The position numbers and the translations under genes were made by a program. A stretch of DNA of 48,461 nt, taken from SAR202 cluster bacterium AC-409-J13_OGT_754m (GTDB taxonomy: Bacteria > Chloroflexota > Dehalococcoidia > Lucifugimonadales > GCA-2712585). Of this stretch, positions 16,924 through 25,239 are shown piece by piece. Numbering within the stretch: the first letter of the stretch is position 1; each line of letters opens with the position of its first letter. The stretch is from contig VEXD01000001.1 of NCBI GenBank assembly GCA_009391235.1, forward strand, positions 161,470-209,930, read 5' to 3'. The notes under the pieces are model-generated. The model had not been told where the DNA came from. It did not search any database and saw only the letters and a list, made by a program, of their open reading frames with translations.

Positions 16924-16989
16924 ATGAAAATGTATTTAAGGAAGTAAACCATGGTTGAAAACCAAATTAATTCAGGAGGATTCAATTGA
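16924..16989 (+). other. two leader mini-ORFs ahead of the dehydrogenase
   Basis: A 7-codon frame (ATG at 16924, stop TAA at 16945-16947; MKMYLRK) is followed by a 12-codon frame (ATG at 16951, stop TGA at 16987-16989; MVENQINSGGFN). The second has AAGGAAG upstream, its Gly-Gly codons form the GGAGGA ribosome-binding site of the dehydrogenase, and its stop overlaps the dehydrogenase TTG. This layout would couple translation of the small frame to the enzyme. It may also be chance in a short leader; no run of a regulatory amino-acid codon is present. Confidence 0.35.
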
Positions 16990-18047
16990 GCATCCTAGAG
17001 CAAATGTATACTGGTTCTCATGAGCAGCTTTTAATTTGTTCAGAACCATCAGTAGGATTAAAGGCCCTAATAGCGGTCCACGATACTACTTTAGGGCCTG
17101 CATGTGGCGGCTGCAGAATATGGCCTCATAAAACTGAACAAGACGCAATTACCGATGTTTTGCGGCTTTCTGAAGCTATGACATACAAATCAGCGGCCGC
17201 TGACCTCTCGTTGGGAGGTGGTAAAGCTTTGATAATCGCAGACCCACGTACAGATAAATCTGAGGGATTAATGCGGGCACTAGGTGTTTTTATAGAATCT
17301 TTAGGAGGCAAATACATTACTACTGAGGATGTTGGATGCACGCCCAGAGACATAGAATACGTAGCTAGAGAAACCAAATATGCTGTAGGCCTACCTACAT
17401 CTATGGGAGGCAGTGGCGAAACATCCATAATGACCGGACTAGGAGTCTATCTTGGAATGAAGGCTTGTGCCAAATCTAAATGGGGATCAGACTCATTGGC
17501 CGGAAAGAGAGTTGCTTTACAAGGTTTTGGCCATGTATCAGAGAGACTAGCCCCTCACCTGATAAAGGAGGGTGCTCAGTTAATAGTCTGCGACCTTTAT
17601 GAGGACGCAACTGAGAAAGCCAAGGAAATGGGGGCTCAAATAGTTGAACCAAAAGATATTTATGATGTCGATTGTGATATTTTTGCCCCAAACGCTCTTG
17701 GTGGAATTTTAAATAGCACTACAATCCCACGACTAAAATGCGACATAATAGCTGGAGGGGCAAATAATCAACTTCTTACAAAAGACGATGCCATAACTAT
17801 CACTAAGAAAAACATATTGTACGGGCCTGACTACATCATCAATGCTGGAGGCATAATCAACGCGTCCTGTGAAATAGGTTCTGCCTATAGTGAATCACGG
17901 GCTAAAGCAAAAACGGAAAGGATCTATGAAACAACATTGAACGTTATTGAAATGGCTAAGAGAGAGGATATCACCACTGCAGAAGCCGCCGAACGACTTG
18001 CCAAAAATCGGATCGCAAGCGTCAAAGCTATACGCAGGTTTAGATAA
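16986..18047 (+). CDS. Glu/Leu/Phe/Val dehydrogenase, leucine dehydrogenase-like
   Basis: NAD-dependent oxidative deamination of an amino acid, most likely branched-chain (leucine/valine). At 353 residues it has the size of leucine/valine/phenylalanine dehydrogenases rather than the longer glutamate enzymes. Visible features are HDTTLGPACGGCRIW, substrate-binding K68 (TYKSA), the catalytic lysine K80 in LGGGK, TEDVG with the following aspartate loop, the nucleotide-binding GFGHVSERL at about residue 179, and the GGANNQL stretch. The Cys residues in PACGGCRIW replace the more usual Leu and Thr. The TTG start is supported by CAGGAGGA six bases upstream. It converges with the CDGSH gene, with a possible shared terminator in the 27-base gap. 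Confidence 0.88.
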   Translation: MSILEQMYTGSHEQLLICSEPSVGLKALIAVHDTTLGPACGGCRIWPHKTEQDAITDVLRLSEAMTYKSAAADLSLGGGKALIIADPRTDKSEGLMRALGVFIESLGGKYITTEDVGCTPRDIEYVARETKYAVGLPTSMGGSGETSIMTGLGVYLGMKACAKSKWGSDSLAGKRVALQGFGHVSERLAPHLIKEGAQLIVCDLYEDATEKAKEMGAQIVEPKDIYDVDCDIFAPNALGGILNSTTIPRLKCDIIAGGANNQLLTKDDAITITKKNILYGPDYIINAGGIINASCEIGSAYSESRAKAKTERIYETTLNVIEMAKREDITTAEAAERLAKNRIASVKAIRRFR

Positions 18048-18057
18048 AAAAACCTAC

Positions 18058-18071
18058 CGTCTAATAAGACG
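18058..18071. terminator. possible bidirectional terminator between convergent genes
   Basis: A 5-bp stem CGTCT/AGACG with an AATA loop lies in the gap between two convergent stop codons. It is followed by TGTTTAGTTT on the plus strand and by a T run on the minus strand (the A run at 18046-18052). The stem is short, so efficiency is doubtful. Confidence 0.4.
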
Positions 18072-18074
18072 TGT

Positions 18075-18296
18075 TTAGTTTACAACCACACTTGAGGCAC
18101 CAGAAACCGTTTTATGCGACCCATCACAAAAAGGTTTGGTGTTTGAATTCCCACAACCACACAACGATACTCTTCTCTTCCCTAGTGTCTCAAATTCATT
18201 TCCATCAACGTCAACTATTTTGAAAGAACCCTTAGGCCCCTCTATCCTGATAGGTCCGGTGGGTTTGATTGTAATTAGAACCGGATCATTAACCAT
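18075..18296 (-). CDS. CDGSH-type iron-sulfur protein
   Basis: Small 2Fe-2S protein of the mitoNEET/CDGSH class, with three Cys and one His as cluster ligands. The signature C-x-C-x2-N-x3-P-x-C-D-G-S-H is complete (CGCGNSNTKPFCDGSH), close to the C terminus, and no membrane anchor is present, so it should be cytoplasmic. The upstream half (ITIKPTGPIRIEGP, FKIVDVDGNEF) is the beta-rich lead-in found in bacterial members. The frame is open to an ATG at 18326, but the ATG at 18296 has GGAGG (18305-18309) eight bases upstream and gives a 73-residue protein of normal size. It lies downstream of nfo on the same strand. Role unknown; redox or iron-sulfur transfer are family-level suggestions. Confidence 0.88.
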   Translation of the reverse strand: MVNDPVLITIKPTGPIRIEGPKGSFKIVDVDGNEFETLGKRRVSLCGCGNSNTKPFCDGSHKTVSGASSVVVN

Positions 18297-18346
18297 AGAA
18301 GTTTCCTCCAAGTCATCTATATTCATGTGACCCTGCTTGATTGCGA

Positions 18347-19210
18347 TTAACTATTAACATTAGATGTCATTTTACTTCTTATACCCTTAAGTATATCAAG
18401 ATTCGCTTTATCAGGTCCCTTCCGTTCAAATCCTGGAACCTCAAGGAAGAACGGAACTTGTTTAAAGGCATCATGGCTCATTATAACCTCAAATCCTTTA
18501 ATACCTATATACCCGGACCCGATATTTTCATGCCTATCAACTCCAGCTCCTAATGCATATTTAGAATCATTCGCATGTACCGCTACTAGTCTATCCAATC
18601 CCACTACTTGATCGAATTCCTCAATCGTTTGATTTAAACCTTTTGGAGTACTAATATCATAACCTGCAGCGAAACAATGCTGTGTATCCAAACAAACTTT
18701 AAGCCTGGAACTTCCAACCCTGTCAATGATTTTTCCCAGTTCTTCAAATTTAGATCCTATTTGTTGCCCCATTCCCGCTGTATTTTCTAACACAATAAAA
18801 GGACCGTCAGGCGACTGTTCCAAAACCTCAACAATGCTAGATGCCGTCTGTGTAAGAATAGCATCATAACCCGCTCCCTTATGACTGCCTGGATGGAAAA
18901 TAATACCTTGTGCATTGGTTTCAGAAGCTAAATGCATATATTTAATTAACGATTGTATGGCATTGCGTACATTGGAAGGATTAGGATTTCCCAAATTAAT
19001 AAGGTAAATGCAATGGAAAAAAACCGGCCCAATCCCAGCTTCCTTAATCTTAATTCTAAAAACATCAGTATCTTCCTTGGGAATCGGTTTGAACGCCCAA
19101 CTTTGTGGAGAAGAACCAAAAATTTGGATAGCCTCACATCCTATTTCTATAGCCCGACTCACAGAATTTTGTATGCCTCCGGCGATGGAAACATGAGCAC
19201 CAAGTTTCAT
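18347..19210 (-). CDS. nfo: endonuclease IV (AP endonuclease)
   Basis: Cuts DNA 5' to abasic sites in base-excision repair using a trinuclear zinc centre in a TIM barrel. The 287 residues match the family length. The order of metal-ligand motifs is intact: GAHVSIAGG at the N terminus, IFHPGSHKG, VLENTAGMG, CLDTQHCFAAGYD, VHANDSK, DRHENIGSGYIG, and FFLEVPG near the end. The ATG start is preceded by GAGAGGA. It is likely transcribed with the small CDGSH gene 50 bases downstream. The roughly 280 bases upstream of it (19211-19489) contain no gene that I can support. Confidence 0.96.
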   Translation of the reverse strand: MKLGAHVSIAGGIQNSVSRAIEIGCEAIQIFGSSPQSWAFKPIPKEDTDVFRIKIKEAGIGPVFFHCIYLINLGNPNPSNVRNAIQSLIKYMHLASETNAQGIIFHPGSHKGAGYDAILTQTASSIVEVLEQSPDGPFIVLENTAGMGQQIGSKFEELGKIIDRVGSSRLKVCLDTQHCFAAGYDISTPKGLNQTIEEFDQVVGLDRLVAVHANDSKYALGAGVDRHENIGSGYIGIKGFEVIMSHDAFKQVPFFLEVPGFERKGPDKANLDILKGIRSKMTSNVNS

Positions 19211-19489
19211 ATTTATGTCCTCTCCAAATATGCCAACCTAAACTTATTATCAACTAATCATATAAGCCATAGCAACTATTCGAGATGAATTAACTTACAT
19301 TAATAAAAACAATCATGATTGAATAGACAGGGCAGAAGTCAACGTTATCCTTTACGTCTAGGCCAAAACCATATATCAAATAAGCTAAGGCTCTGATCAA
19401 AGTTATGGCTACCGGTCTTTGTCATCATGATACCTTGGTCGTGAAAGAAACATTGTGCGAGGGATTAACCTACCGGTTGTTTTAGGACA

Positions 19490-20401
19490 TCAAGATCGTA
19501 ACCAGCGAAGTTTCAGAAATCTTCCGACTTCTCCTCTTTCCCACATTACCAATAACTGTGCGGCTATAAATATTGAGCTATAAGTTCCTGCTGCTATTCC
19601 AATTATTAGAACTAAAAGAAACTCTCGTAGCGTGGAACCTCCAATCAATATGAGCGCTGCTATAGCAAAACAAGTTGTCAAACTAGTTCCAAGTGAACGA
19701 CCAATGCTTTCCATTATCCCAATATTCACAGACTGAGCAAGAGGACGGTCAATATTTCGTGCTATGTTCTCACGAATTCTATCAAATAGAACAATAGTAT
19801 CATTTACGCTATAACCTACTACCGCAAGCAAGCCAACTATGAACATTGCATTGACCTCCAGGTCAATTATCTTGCCCAAGATAGAAAAGATTCCCATAAT
19901 AATTAAGACGTCATGAACCAAAGCAAATAAAGCAGAAACACCATAACGGAACGAATTAGGGATATGCCTGAATGCCCAGGTTATGTAAGCTAGAATTCCA
20001 ACCGCAGCCAAAATAACAGCAATAATCGCATTCCTAACGGTTTCCCCGGCTACCTCAGCTGAAACTGTCTCCACTTTAGAGAAGGAATTTACCTTCGAGA
20101 CAGCGCTGTTCAATTCCGTTTCTATAGACCCTCTTTCTCCATCTTGTAGTTCTTTGGTGCGAACGAAAACACTATTAGGAGCAAATTTTTGTATTCTTGC
20201 GTCAGAATGACCAACAATCATAAGAGCGCTTCGAACTTCTTCCTCGTTAATTTCATCTTCGAATACAACTTCGAAAGCTGAGCCGCTTGAAAAATCTATC
20301 CCTGGACTAAATGCAGGCGGAATTAGCAGCGAAATTATTCCTGGGATTATGATTATGGATGAAAGGAGAAAATACCAACCCCTTTTACTAACAATATCCA
20401 A
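19490..20401 (-). CDS. secF: protein translocase subunit SecF
   Basis: Membrane partner of SecD that uses the proton gradient to pull secreted proteins across after SecA. The 303 residues show one N-terminal membrane helix (about 10-28), an extracytoplasmic P1 domain (about 40-115; VVFEDEINEEEVRSALMIVGH), and five further helices. Family motifs GIDFSSGSAFEV, VGYSVNDTIVLFDRIREN (about 190-208) and the helix after GRSLGTSLTT are present. It begins two bases after the secD stop, so secD-secF are one operon. Its P1 domain is the template for the modules repeated in this organism's SecD. Confidence 0.96.
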   Translation of the reverse strand: MDIVSKRGWYFLLSSIIIIPGIISLLIPPAFSPGIDFSSGSAFEVVFEDEINEEEVRSALMIVGHSDARIQKFAPNSVFVRTKELQDGERGSIETELNSAVSKVNSFSKVETVSAEVAGETVRNAIIAVILAAVGILAYITWAFRHIPNSFRYGVSALFALVHDVLIIMGIFSILGKIIDLEVNAMFIVGLLAVVGYSVNDTIVLFDRIRENIARNIDRPLAQSVNIGIMESIGRSLGTSLTTCFAIAALILIGGSTLREFLLVLIIGIAAGTYSSIFIAAQLLVMWERGEVGRFLKLRWLRS

Positions 20402-20403
20402 GA

Positions 20404-23100
20404 CTACATACCTCCCCTATCCACATTAGATGAAGCCCTTCGTCCCTCCGGGGTAAACATGCCACTTCCACGGTTGCCCCAAGCAAAAGCAACAAGATGT
20501 AATAAAGTACGACTGACAGTTAGAGCAGTAAACATGCTCAACCCTACTCCTAAGAATAAAACAACGGCAAATCCGGTAATACGTGGCTCTCCTAGCTCCC
20601 GACCAAAATAAAACAATATCCCACAAGTGATAAAGGTGGAAATATTACTGTCTCTAATTGCCGTCCATGACCTACGAAATCCTATGTCTATTGAAGACAT
20701 CAGACTTCTACCAGTCCTTAACTCTTCTTTAAGTCGCTCAAATATAAGGATGTTAGCATCCACTGCCATACCGATTGATAATATGAGGCCTGCCAATCCA
20801 GATAAAGTCAATGTTACAGGAATCATTTTAAACAATGCTAACAATATGACTGCATAAATTATCAACGAACCAGAGGCAATCACTCCTGGAATACGATAGT
20901 AAGCTATCATAAAAACAAGTATCAAACCTAAACCAACTAATCCCGCTTTTAGACTTGCTTTGAGAGACTCGTTTCCAAGCAACGAGTCCACAGTGCTCTC
21001 TCTCACCAAATCAAGTGATACAGGAAGACTTCCTGATTCCAGTTGTATTGACAGGGTTCTGGCCCTATCAAATGTAATATTATCTCCCTCTATATATCCA
21101 GCACCTCCGATTATCGCCTGACGAGCTATCGGACAAATAATAGTCTCTCCGTCTAATATATAAGCAATACACTTAGCATTGTTGCCCGCTATCCCAGCAG
21201 TCAATTCCCTGAAAATTCTTGTGCCTGTATTGTCAAACACAAAGTTAACTATAGGTAGACCTGTGGTAGGATGAGTGCTTGGGTATGCACTGCTAAGATT
21301 ACTGCCGGTTAAAGATTCGCCGCTACGCCCGACTGCTTCCCTATCAGAAAACTGCGAACAATCAGAGTTAAGACAGGTTCGTTCTTTGATAACTAGTTGT
21401 GCTGTTTGGCCAATAAGGGCCTTGGCCTCTTCAACTCCACCACTAACTTCAAAAGATTGAACTGACATTACCTTATCGTCTAATTTGGATTGTAGCTCGC
21501 CTTGCTCATCAACACTCAAACTTGAAATGCGAATTCGAAAACTGCTACCCAGAGGCTGTCCATATGACACGTCATCATATCCCAAATCACCCATAGCTGA
21601 TCTAATTTCATCGACAGTGACTGGTGTTGAATACACTACTCGCATTCGTCCACTTACATGATCGAAAGAAAACGCTTCTACCTCACCTAACGAGTCCGAT
21701 AGTCCTATGCGAATTTCTTCTACTGAATCATCAGATAATCCAGGGATATTCATCAAGAATCCATTCACCACCGGTTGATCATCCAAACGAAGAGTATTGG
21801 CTTCATCTAGTCCTATATTAATCAACCCTTCTTGAAGAACATCTTCTGATAGACTATCTTTAAATACTACCTCTATATTCGTGTCACCAGCTCCGGGCAT
21901 CTGTACCAAAACTCGATCCTCTCCAAATCTCTGGATAACCGGTTCTGCTATTCCAAAAGCGTCTACTCGTCTTTTAATGGTATCAACCACTCCATCCATG
22001 CGCTCTGGGGTGGGTTCTTCTCTTCGGATTTGAATTTGTTCAACTTGGCCAACCACTTGATTCAGTTCATCTGCAAGAGTTAGAGATTTTTCATCTGTTA
22101 TAGCAGGTATATCAATCCCATAGCCTGCAGCCCTAGACTCAGTAACTATGGATTCAGGATGCCCTAGATAAACAAGAACCGTTTCAACTTCCGATTGTTC
22201 TTCACTTTCAGTAAAAAACAACTCCATGAGAGCCGTATCTACATTAGTAGTTTCTACAGCTTGTATTCCCACTATTTCCCCTTGAACATCATTTGCCAAC
22301 TGAGAGTGTTCCGAAGCATCTACCATCTTAATAATCGCTACAATATTCTTTCCCCCATGAGATACCACGGTTGCCCCTTTGTAATCGAGTGAATCTAATA
22401 CATCTCGCACTGTTCCTTCATCAGGAAAGCTTTCAAAAAATATCAGAGATTGTACTTCATCACTGTCATCTTCCGAAGCTAAGAATAAGTCATCTAACTC
22501 ATATAGTTCACCCAGGGCATTCCTTAGCTCAATTTCAGAGTCCTGATCAATACTAGGCATTCCTTTAACAGTAAATATTTGCTTTTGCAAGCTTGCAACT
22601 TCAACTTCTTCATAGCCCAAATTTGTCAAAACCTCCTCTATGGTTTCAACATTGGGCAAGTCAACAGTTTCCAATTGTAGTTTAGTGCGATATTCACTTT
22701 GGTATTGGTAATCGACCAATTCTCCCAATTCAGATTCAATACCTTCAATAAAACTATCGATCTCAGAAGGCATTAACCCAGGAACACTGATAGAAAATTC
22801 CTTTTGGTCAAACAAACTGATATTAAGCGTATCAAAACCAATTTCTTTAAACGCTCTTCGTATATCTGATTCAGAATGGGATTTCGCAAACGTAACATCT
22901 ATATTTACCGGACGTTCGGCTTGATAAATAAGATGGGTCCCGCCCCTCAAATCAAGACCCAAGACTAATCCAAGTGGTCCATCTCCCCCTCTATCAAAAG
23001 ATTCGCCAGGTAAATCAATATCCTGGTAACTAATTACCATCACTGAGCTGATAACTAAAGCAACTATAAACAACAACTTTCTAAGGTATTTTCTACGCAC
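20404..23100 (-). CDS. secD: protein translocase subunit SecD with expanded extracytoplasmic region
   Basis: SecF partner in proton-driven protein export. The conserved parts are all present: first helix (8-26), GLDLRGGTHL at 48-57, the canonical segment with RRVDAFGIAEPVIQRFG at 377-393, the TAQLVIKE region, and the C-terminal five-helix RND block with GMAVDANILIFERLKEE at 777-793. What is odd is the length: 898 residues, where 400-650 is usual. The excess is about six degenerate tandem modules of some 70 residues at 66-136, 139-213, 217-285, 290-362, 408-484 and 486-555. Each resembles the SecF P1 fold. Four cysteines (576, 581, 644, 656) lie on the outside and could form disulfides. GTG start; it overlaps the end of cca by eight bases. 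Confidence 0.95.
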   Translation of the reverse strand: MRRKYLRKLLFIVALVISSVMVISYQDIDLPGESFDRGGDGPLGLVLGLDLRGGTHLIYQAERPVNIDVTFAKSHSESDIRRAFKEIGFDTLNISLFDQKEFSISVPGLMPSEIDSFIEGIESELGELVDYQYQSEYRTKLQLETVDLPNVETIEEVLTNLGYEEVEVASLQKQIFTVKGMPSIDQDSEIELRNALGELYELDDLFLASEDDSDEVQSLIFFESFPDEGTVRDVLDSLDYKGATVVSHGGKNIVAIIKMVDASEHSQLANDVQGEIVGIQAVETTNVDTALMELFFTESEEQSEVETVLVYLGHPESIVTESRAAGYGIDIPAITDEKSLTLADELNQVVGQVEQIQIRREEPTPERMDGVVDTIKRRVDAFGIAEPVIQRFGEDRVLVQMPGAGDTNIEVVFKDSLSEDVLQEGLINIGLDEANTLRLDDQPVVNGFLMNIPGLSDDSVEEIRIGLSDSLGEVEAFSFDHVSGRMRVVYSTPVTVDEIRSAMGDLGYDDVSYGQPLGSSFRIRISSLSVDEQGELQSKLDDKVMSVQSFEVSGGVEEAKALIGQTAQLVIKERTCLNSDCSQFSDREAVGRSGESLTGSNLSSAYPSTHPTTGLPIVNFVFDNTGTRIFRELTAGIAGNNAKCIAYILDGETIICPIARQAIIGGAGYIEGDNITFDRARTLSIQLESGSLPVSLDLVRESTVDSLLGNESLKASLKAGLVGLGLILVFMIAYYRIPGVIASGSLIIYAVILLALFKMIPVTLTLSGLAGLILSIGMAVDANILIFERLKEELRTGRSLMSSIDIGFRRSWTAIRDSNISTFITCGILFYFGRELGEPRITGFAVVLFLGVGLSMFTALTVSRTLLHLVAFAWGNRGSGMFTPEGRRASSNVDRGGM

Positions 23101-24556
23101 TACAGTTTGCTTCCCCCTCTACAGTTAACTTTGCCTTTGCCCATTCTAATGCTTCTCGCTTGTTTGCCATCTGATTAACAGCATTAGCTTCAGCTATCTC
23201 AGACAACAAAAACCCCAACTTAGGACCTGGTTTCATACCTAGGTATCTCATTAAATCATTACCACTAACTAGTCGGGTGATTGGACGCTCTATATTTGAA
23301 AACCTAAGCTCCCTTAATGAACACAATACGTGGTTTACCAAGTTAATCTTCTTTTGCCAATCATACAAGTTTATCATAGGACCTTTAGCAGCCATATAAT
23401 CAGCTAAACTAAGGAATAGCACAGCTATCGCAAATTTCTCTAAATCCCTAGAGAATCTGTAGATAGCTCTATTAGTAGGCATGCTCCCAGGCTCTGATAA
23501 TTGTGATGGCCTAAGATGATGCTTTATCATAAGACAGATTGCAGCCGTTCCCCTGCCACTAAAATGCAGAGACCGTAACCATTCTTCCGTAATTTCCGAT
23601 CCTCTTTGTTCATGTCCCCAAAAATGCATTCCCTTATTATCTGTAGTCTTAGTGTGAGGCTTAGCAATGTCATGAGTCAACGCCGCCAATTTTAAGAAAG
23701 TACGCATGCTATGTCCATCGGAAATGGTCTGTTCAAAATATGATTCAATATCTTGGTCATATTCCAAATTGTTCAAAAAGATATCTTGCTTCCTGCCAGA
23801 CATGACTCTTTCTACCGCTTCAACTGTGTTAATTGAGTGATCAAATACATCCCAATAATGCGCATTTGGCTGAGAAACATCACGACACGCATCCAAATCT
23901 GGCATCACGCAACTCAGTAAACCCAATCTATCTAACAATCTCAGGCTATCCGAAGCTCCGTTTCCAGCAATAATCTGCATGAACTCCTCTCTAATGCGTT
24001 CTGATGATACATCAGAAATCCTTGAAGAATCATGCAATATAGCACACTCAGTCTGAGCTTCGATTGCAAATCCGAGTTTGCGGGCTATTCGAACCGCTCT
24101 GAGCAACCTCAGTGGATCTTCGGTGAATACATTTCGAGAGATCATTTTTACATGACTTCTTCGTAAATCATGACGGCCATTGTATGGATCTATTACATAG
24201 TTATACCATTCGTCACTAACAGATTTATCTACATTCAAAGCCATTGCATTTATGGAAAAATCCCTGCCTGACAGATAATCTTCAATGGATTTATTAAAAC
24301 ACGCCAGATCGACTACTTTACCGCTTGGTCGAGTCACTATCCTAACAATACCGCGATATTTATCCAATGTGATAAAACTTCCATTTAATCGATTTGCCAG
24401 TTCCATGCCCAATTCCATAGGATTGCACCTAGCTACCACGTCAACATCCTGAGCTTCAGTCCCTAATAAATTATCTCGCAAATACCCTCCAACAATATAA
24501 GCAGGTATCGAGCGAGACACAAAAAACTCTCTTAAACTGTAGATGATTTCATTCAT
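23093..24556 (-). CDS. cca: CCA-adding tRNA nucleotidyltransferase / poly(A) polymerase family
   Basis: Class II nucleotidyltransferase, most probably adding or repairing the 3' CCA of tRNAs. The 487 residues contain GGYLRDNLLG at 23-32, the metal-binding aspartates D37 and D39, GRDFSINAMAL, EDPLRLLRAVRIARKLGF, and an HD domain with HDIAKPH near residue 303. The HD domain links it to the longer CCA/A-adding enzymes with phosphohydrolase activity. It is needed here because the tRNA-Arg at 39418 lacks an encoded CCA. Separate CC- and A-adding enzymes exist in some lineages, so the full CCA activity is inferred. It overlaps secD by eight bases and lies 63 bases downstream of def. Confidence 0.9.
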   Translation of the reverse strand: MNEIIYSLREFFVSRSIPAYIVGGYLRDNLLGTEAQDVDVVARCNPMELGMELANRLNGSFITLDKYRGIVRIVTRPSGKVVDLACFNKSIEDYLSGRDFSINAMALNVDKSVSDEWYNYVIDPYNGRHDLRRSHVKMISRNVFTEDPLRLLRAVRIARKLGFAIEAQTECAILHDSSRISDVSSERIREEFMQIIAGNGASDSLRLLDRLGLLSCVMPDLDACRDVSQPNAHYWDVFDHSINTVEAVERVMSGRKQDIFLNNLEYDQDIESYFEQTISDGHSMRTFLKLAALTHDIAKPHTKTTDNKGMHFWGHEQRGSEITEEWLRSLHFSGRGTAAICLMIKHHLRPSQLSEPGSMPTNRAIYRFSRDLEKFAIAVLFLSLADYMAAKGPMINLYDWQKKINLVNHVLCSLRELRFSNIERPITRLVSGNDLMRYLGMKPGPKLGFLLSEIAEANAVNQMANKREALEWAKAKLTVEGEANCSA

Positions 24557-24619
24557 GGGAAAAACCTATTGTTGACGGAGCCACAAAATAAGAAAACGGA
24601 ATATCCTGTTCAATCACAA

Positions 24620-25153
24620 TTATTCTCTAAGGTGAGGCGTTTCTGTCATAAGCGAATCTTCAGGGGGCTCCTCGCGTTTGTAATCAATCTTATACAATTG
24701 CTCCCTACTAACAAGTCTCTCAATGTAAAGTATTCCATTCAAATGATCGGTCTCATGTTCTAATACTTCTGCCAACAATCCACCTTCTGCTTTGATTCGA
24801 AATGATTTTCCGTCAATCCCCAAAGCTTTGACATGCACTCGTTCTGACCGCTTAACCCTTCCTGTGTATCCAGGGATACTCAAGCATCCTTCATCCTCTT
24901 CACGCTCCCCCTCTCTCAAAAGGACTTCTGGATTGATAAGCACAGTGGGTTCTTCATCCTCAGGGAGCTGAATAACCGCCACCCTTAAGGGTACTCCTAT
25001 CTGATTAGCCGCTAGCCCTACTCCATTTTCAACATGCATAGTCTCAATCATATCCTGAATTAGCCTATGGATGCTAGCATCTATGTGCTTTACTCGCTGA
25101 GTTTTCTGAGTCAAGGTAGGATGTGGAGCGTAAACAAGTGGGCGAACAGTCAC
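24620..25153 (-). CDS. def: peptide deformylase
   Basis: Removes the formyl group from the N-terminal methionine of nascent proteins. All three active-site motifs are present in 177 residues: GVGLAANQ at 44-51, EGCLS with metal ligand C90, and HETDH with H133, catalytic E134 and H137. The start is GTG, preceded by an AAAGGGGA site. A charged C-terminal extension (VDYKREEPPEDS) follows the catalytic core. It sits between priA and cca on the minus strand; def next to priA is a frequent arrangement in bacteria, often with fmt, which is not here. Confidence 0.96.
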   Translation of the reverse strand: MTVRPLVYAPHPTLTQKTQRVKHIDASIHRLIQDMIETMHVENGVGLAANQIGVPLRVAVIQLPEDEEPTVLINPEVLLREGEREEDEGCLSIPGYTGRVKRSERVHVKALGIDGKSFRIKAEGGLLAEVLEHETDHLNGILYIERLVSREQLYKIDYKREEPPEDSLMTETPHLRE

Positions 25154-25239
25154 AAGTGATCCCCTTTCACAAAAGATCGTGACGATTATATCTTTCTTAT
25201 AGATACGTGTAAAGACAACTGTGCGTACTTTTGTTAGAT

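Noticed and set aside
18953-19288. 111-residue plus-strand frame
   Set aside because: Antisense to the start of nfo; its extension into the gap has no coding character that I can see.
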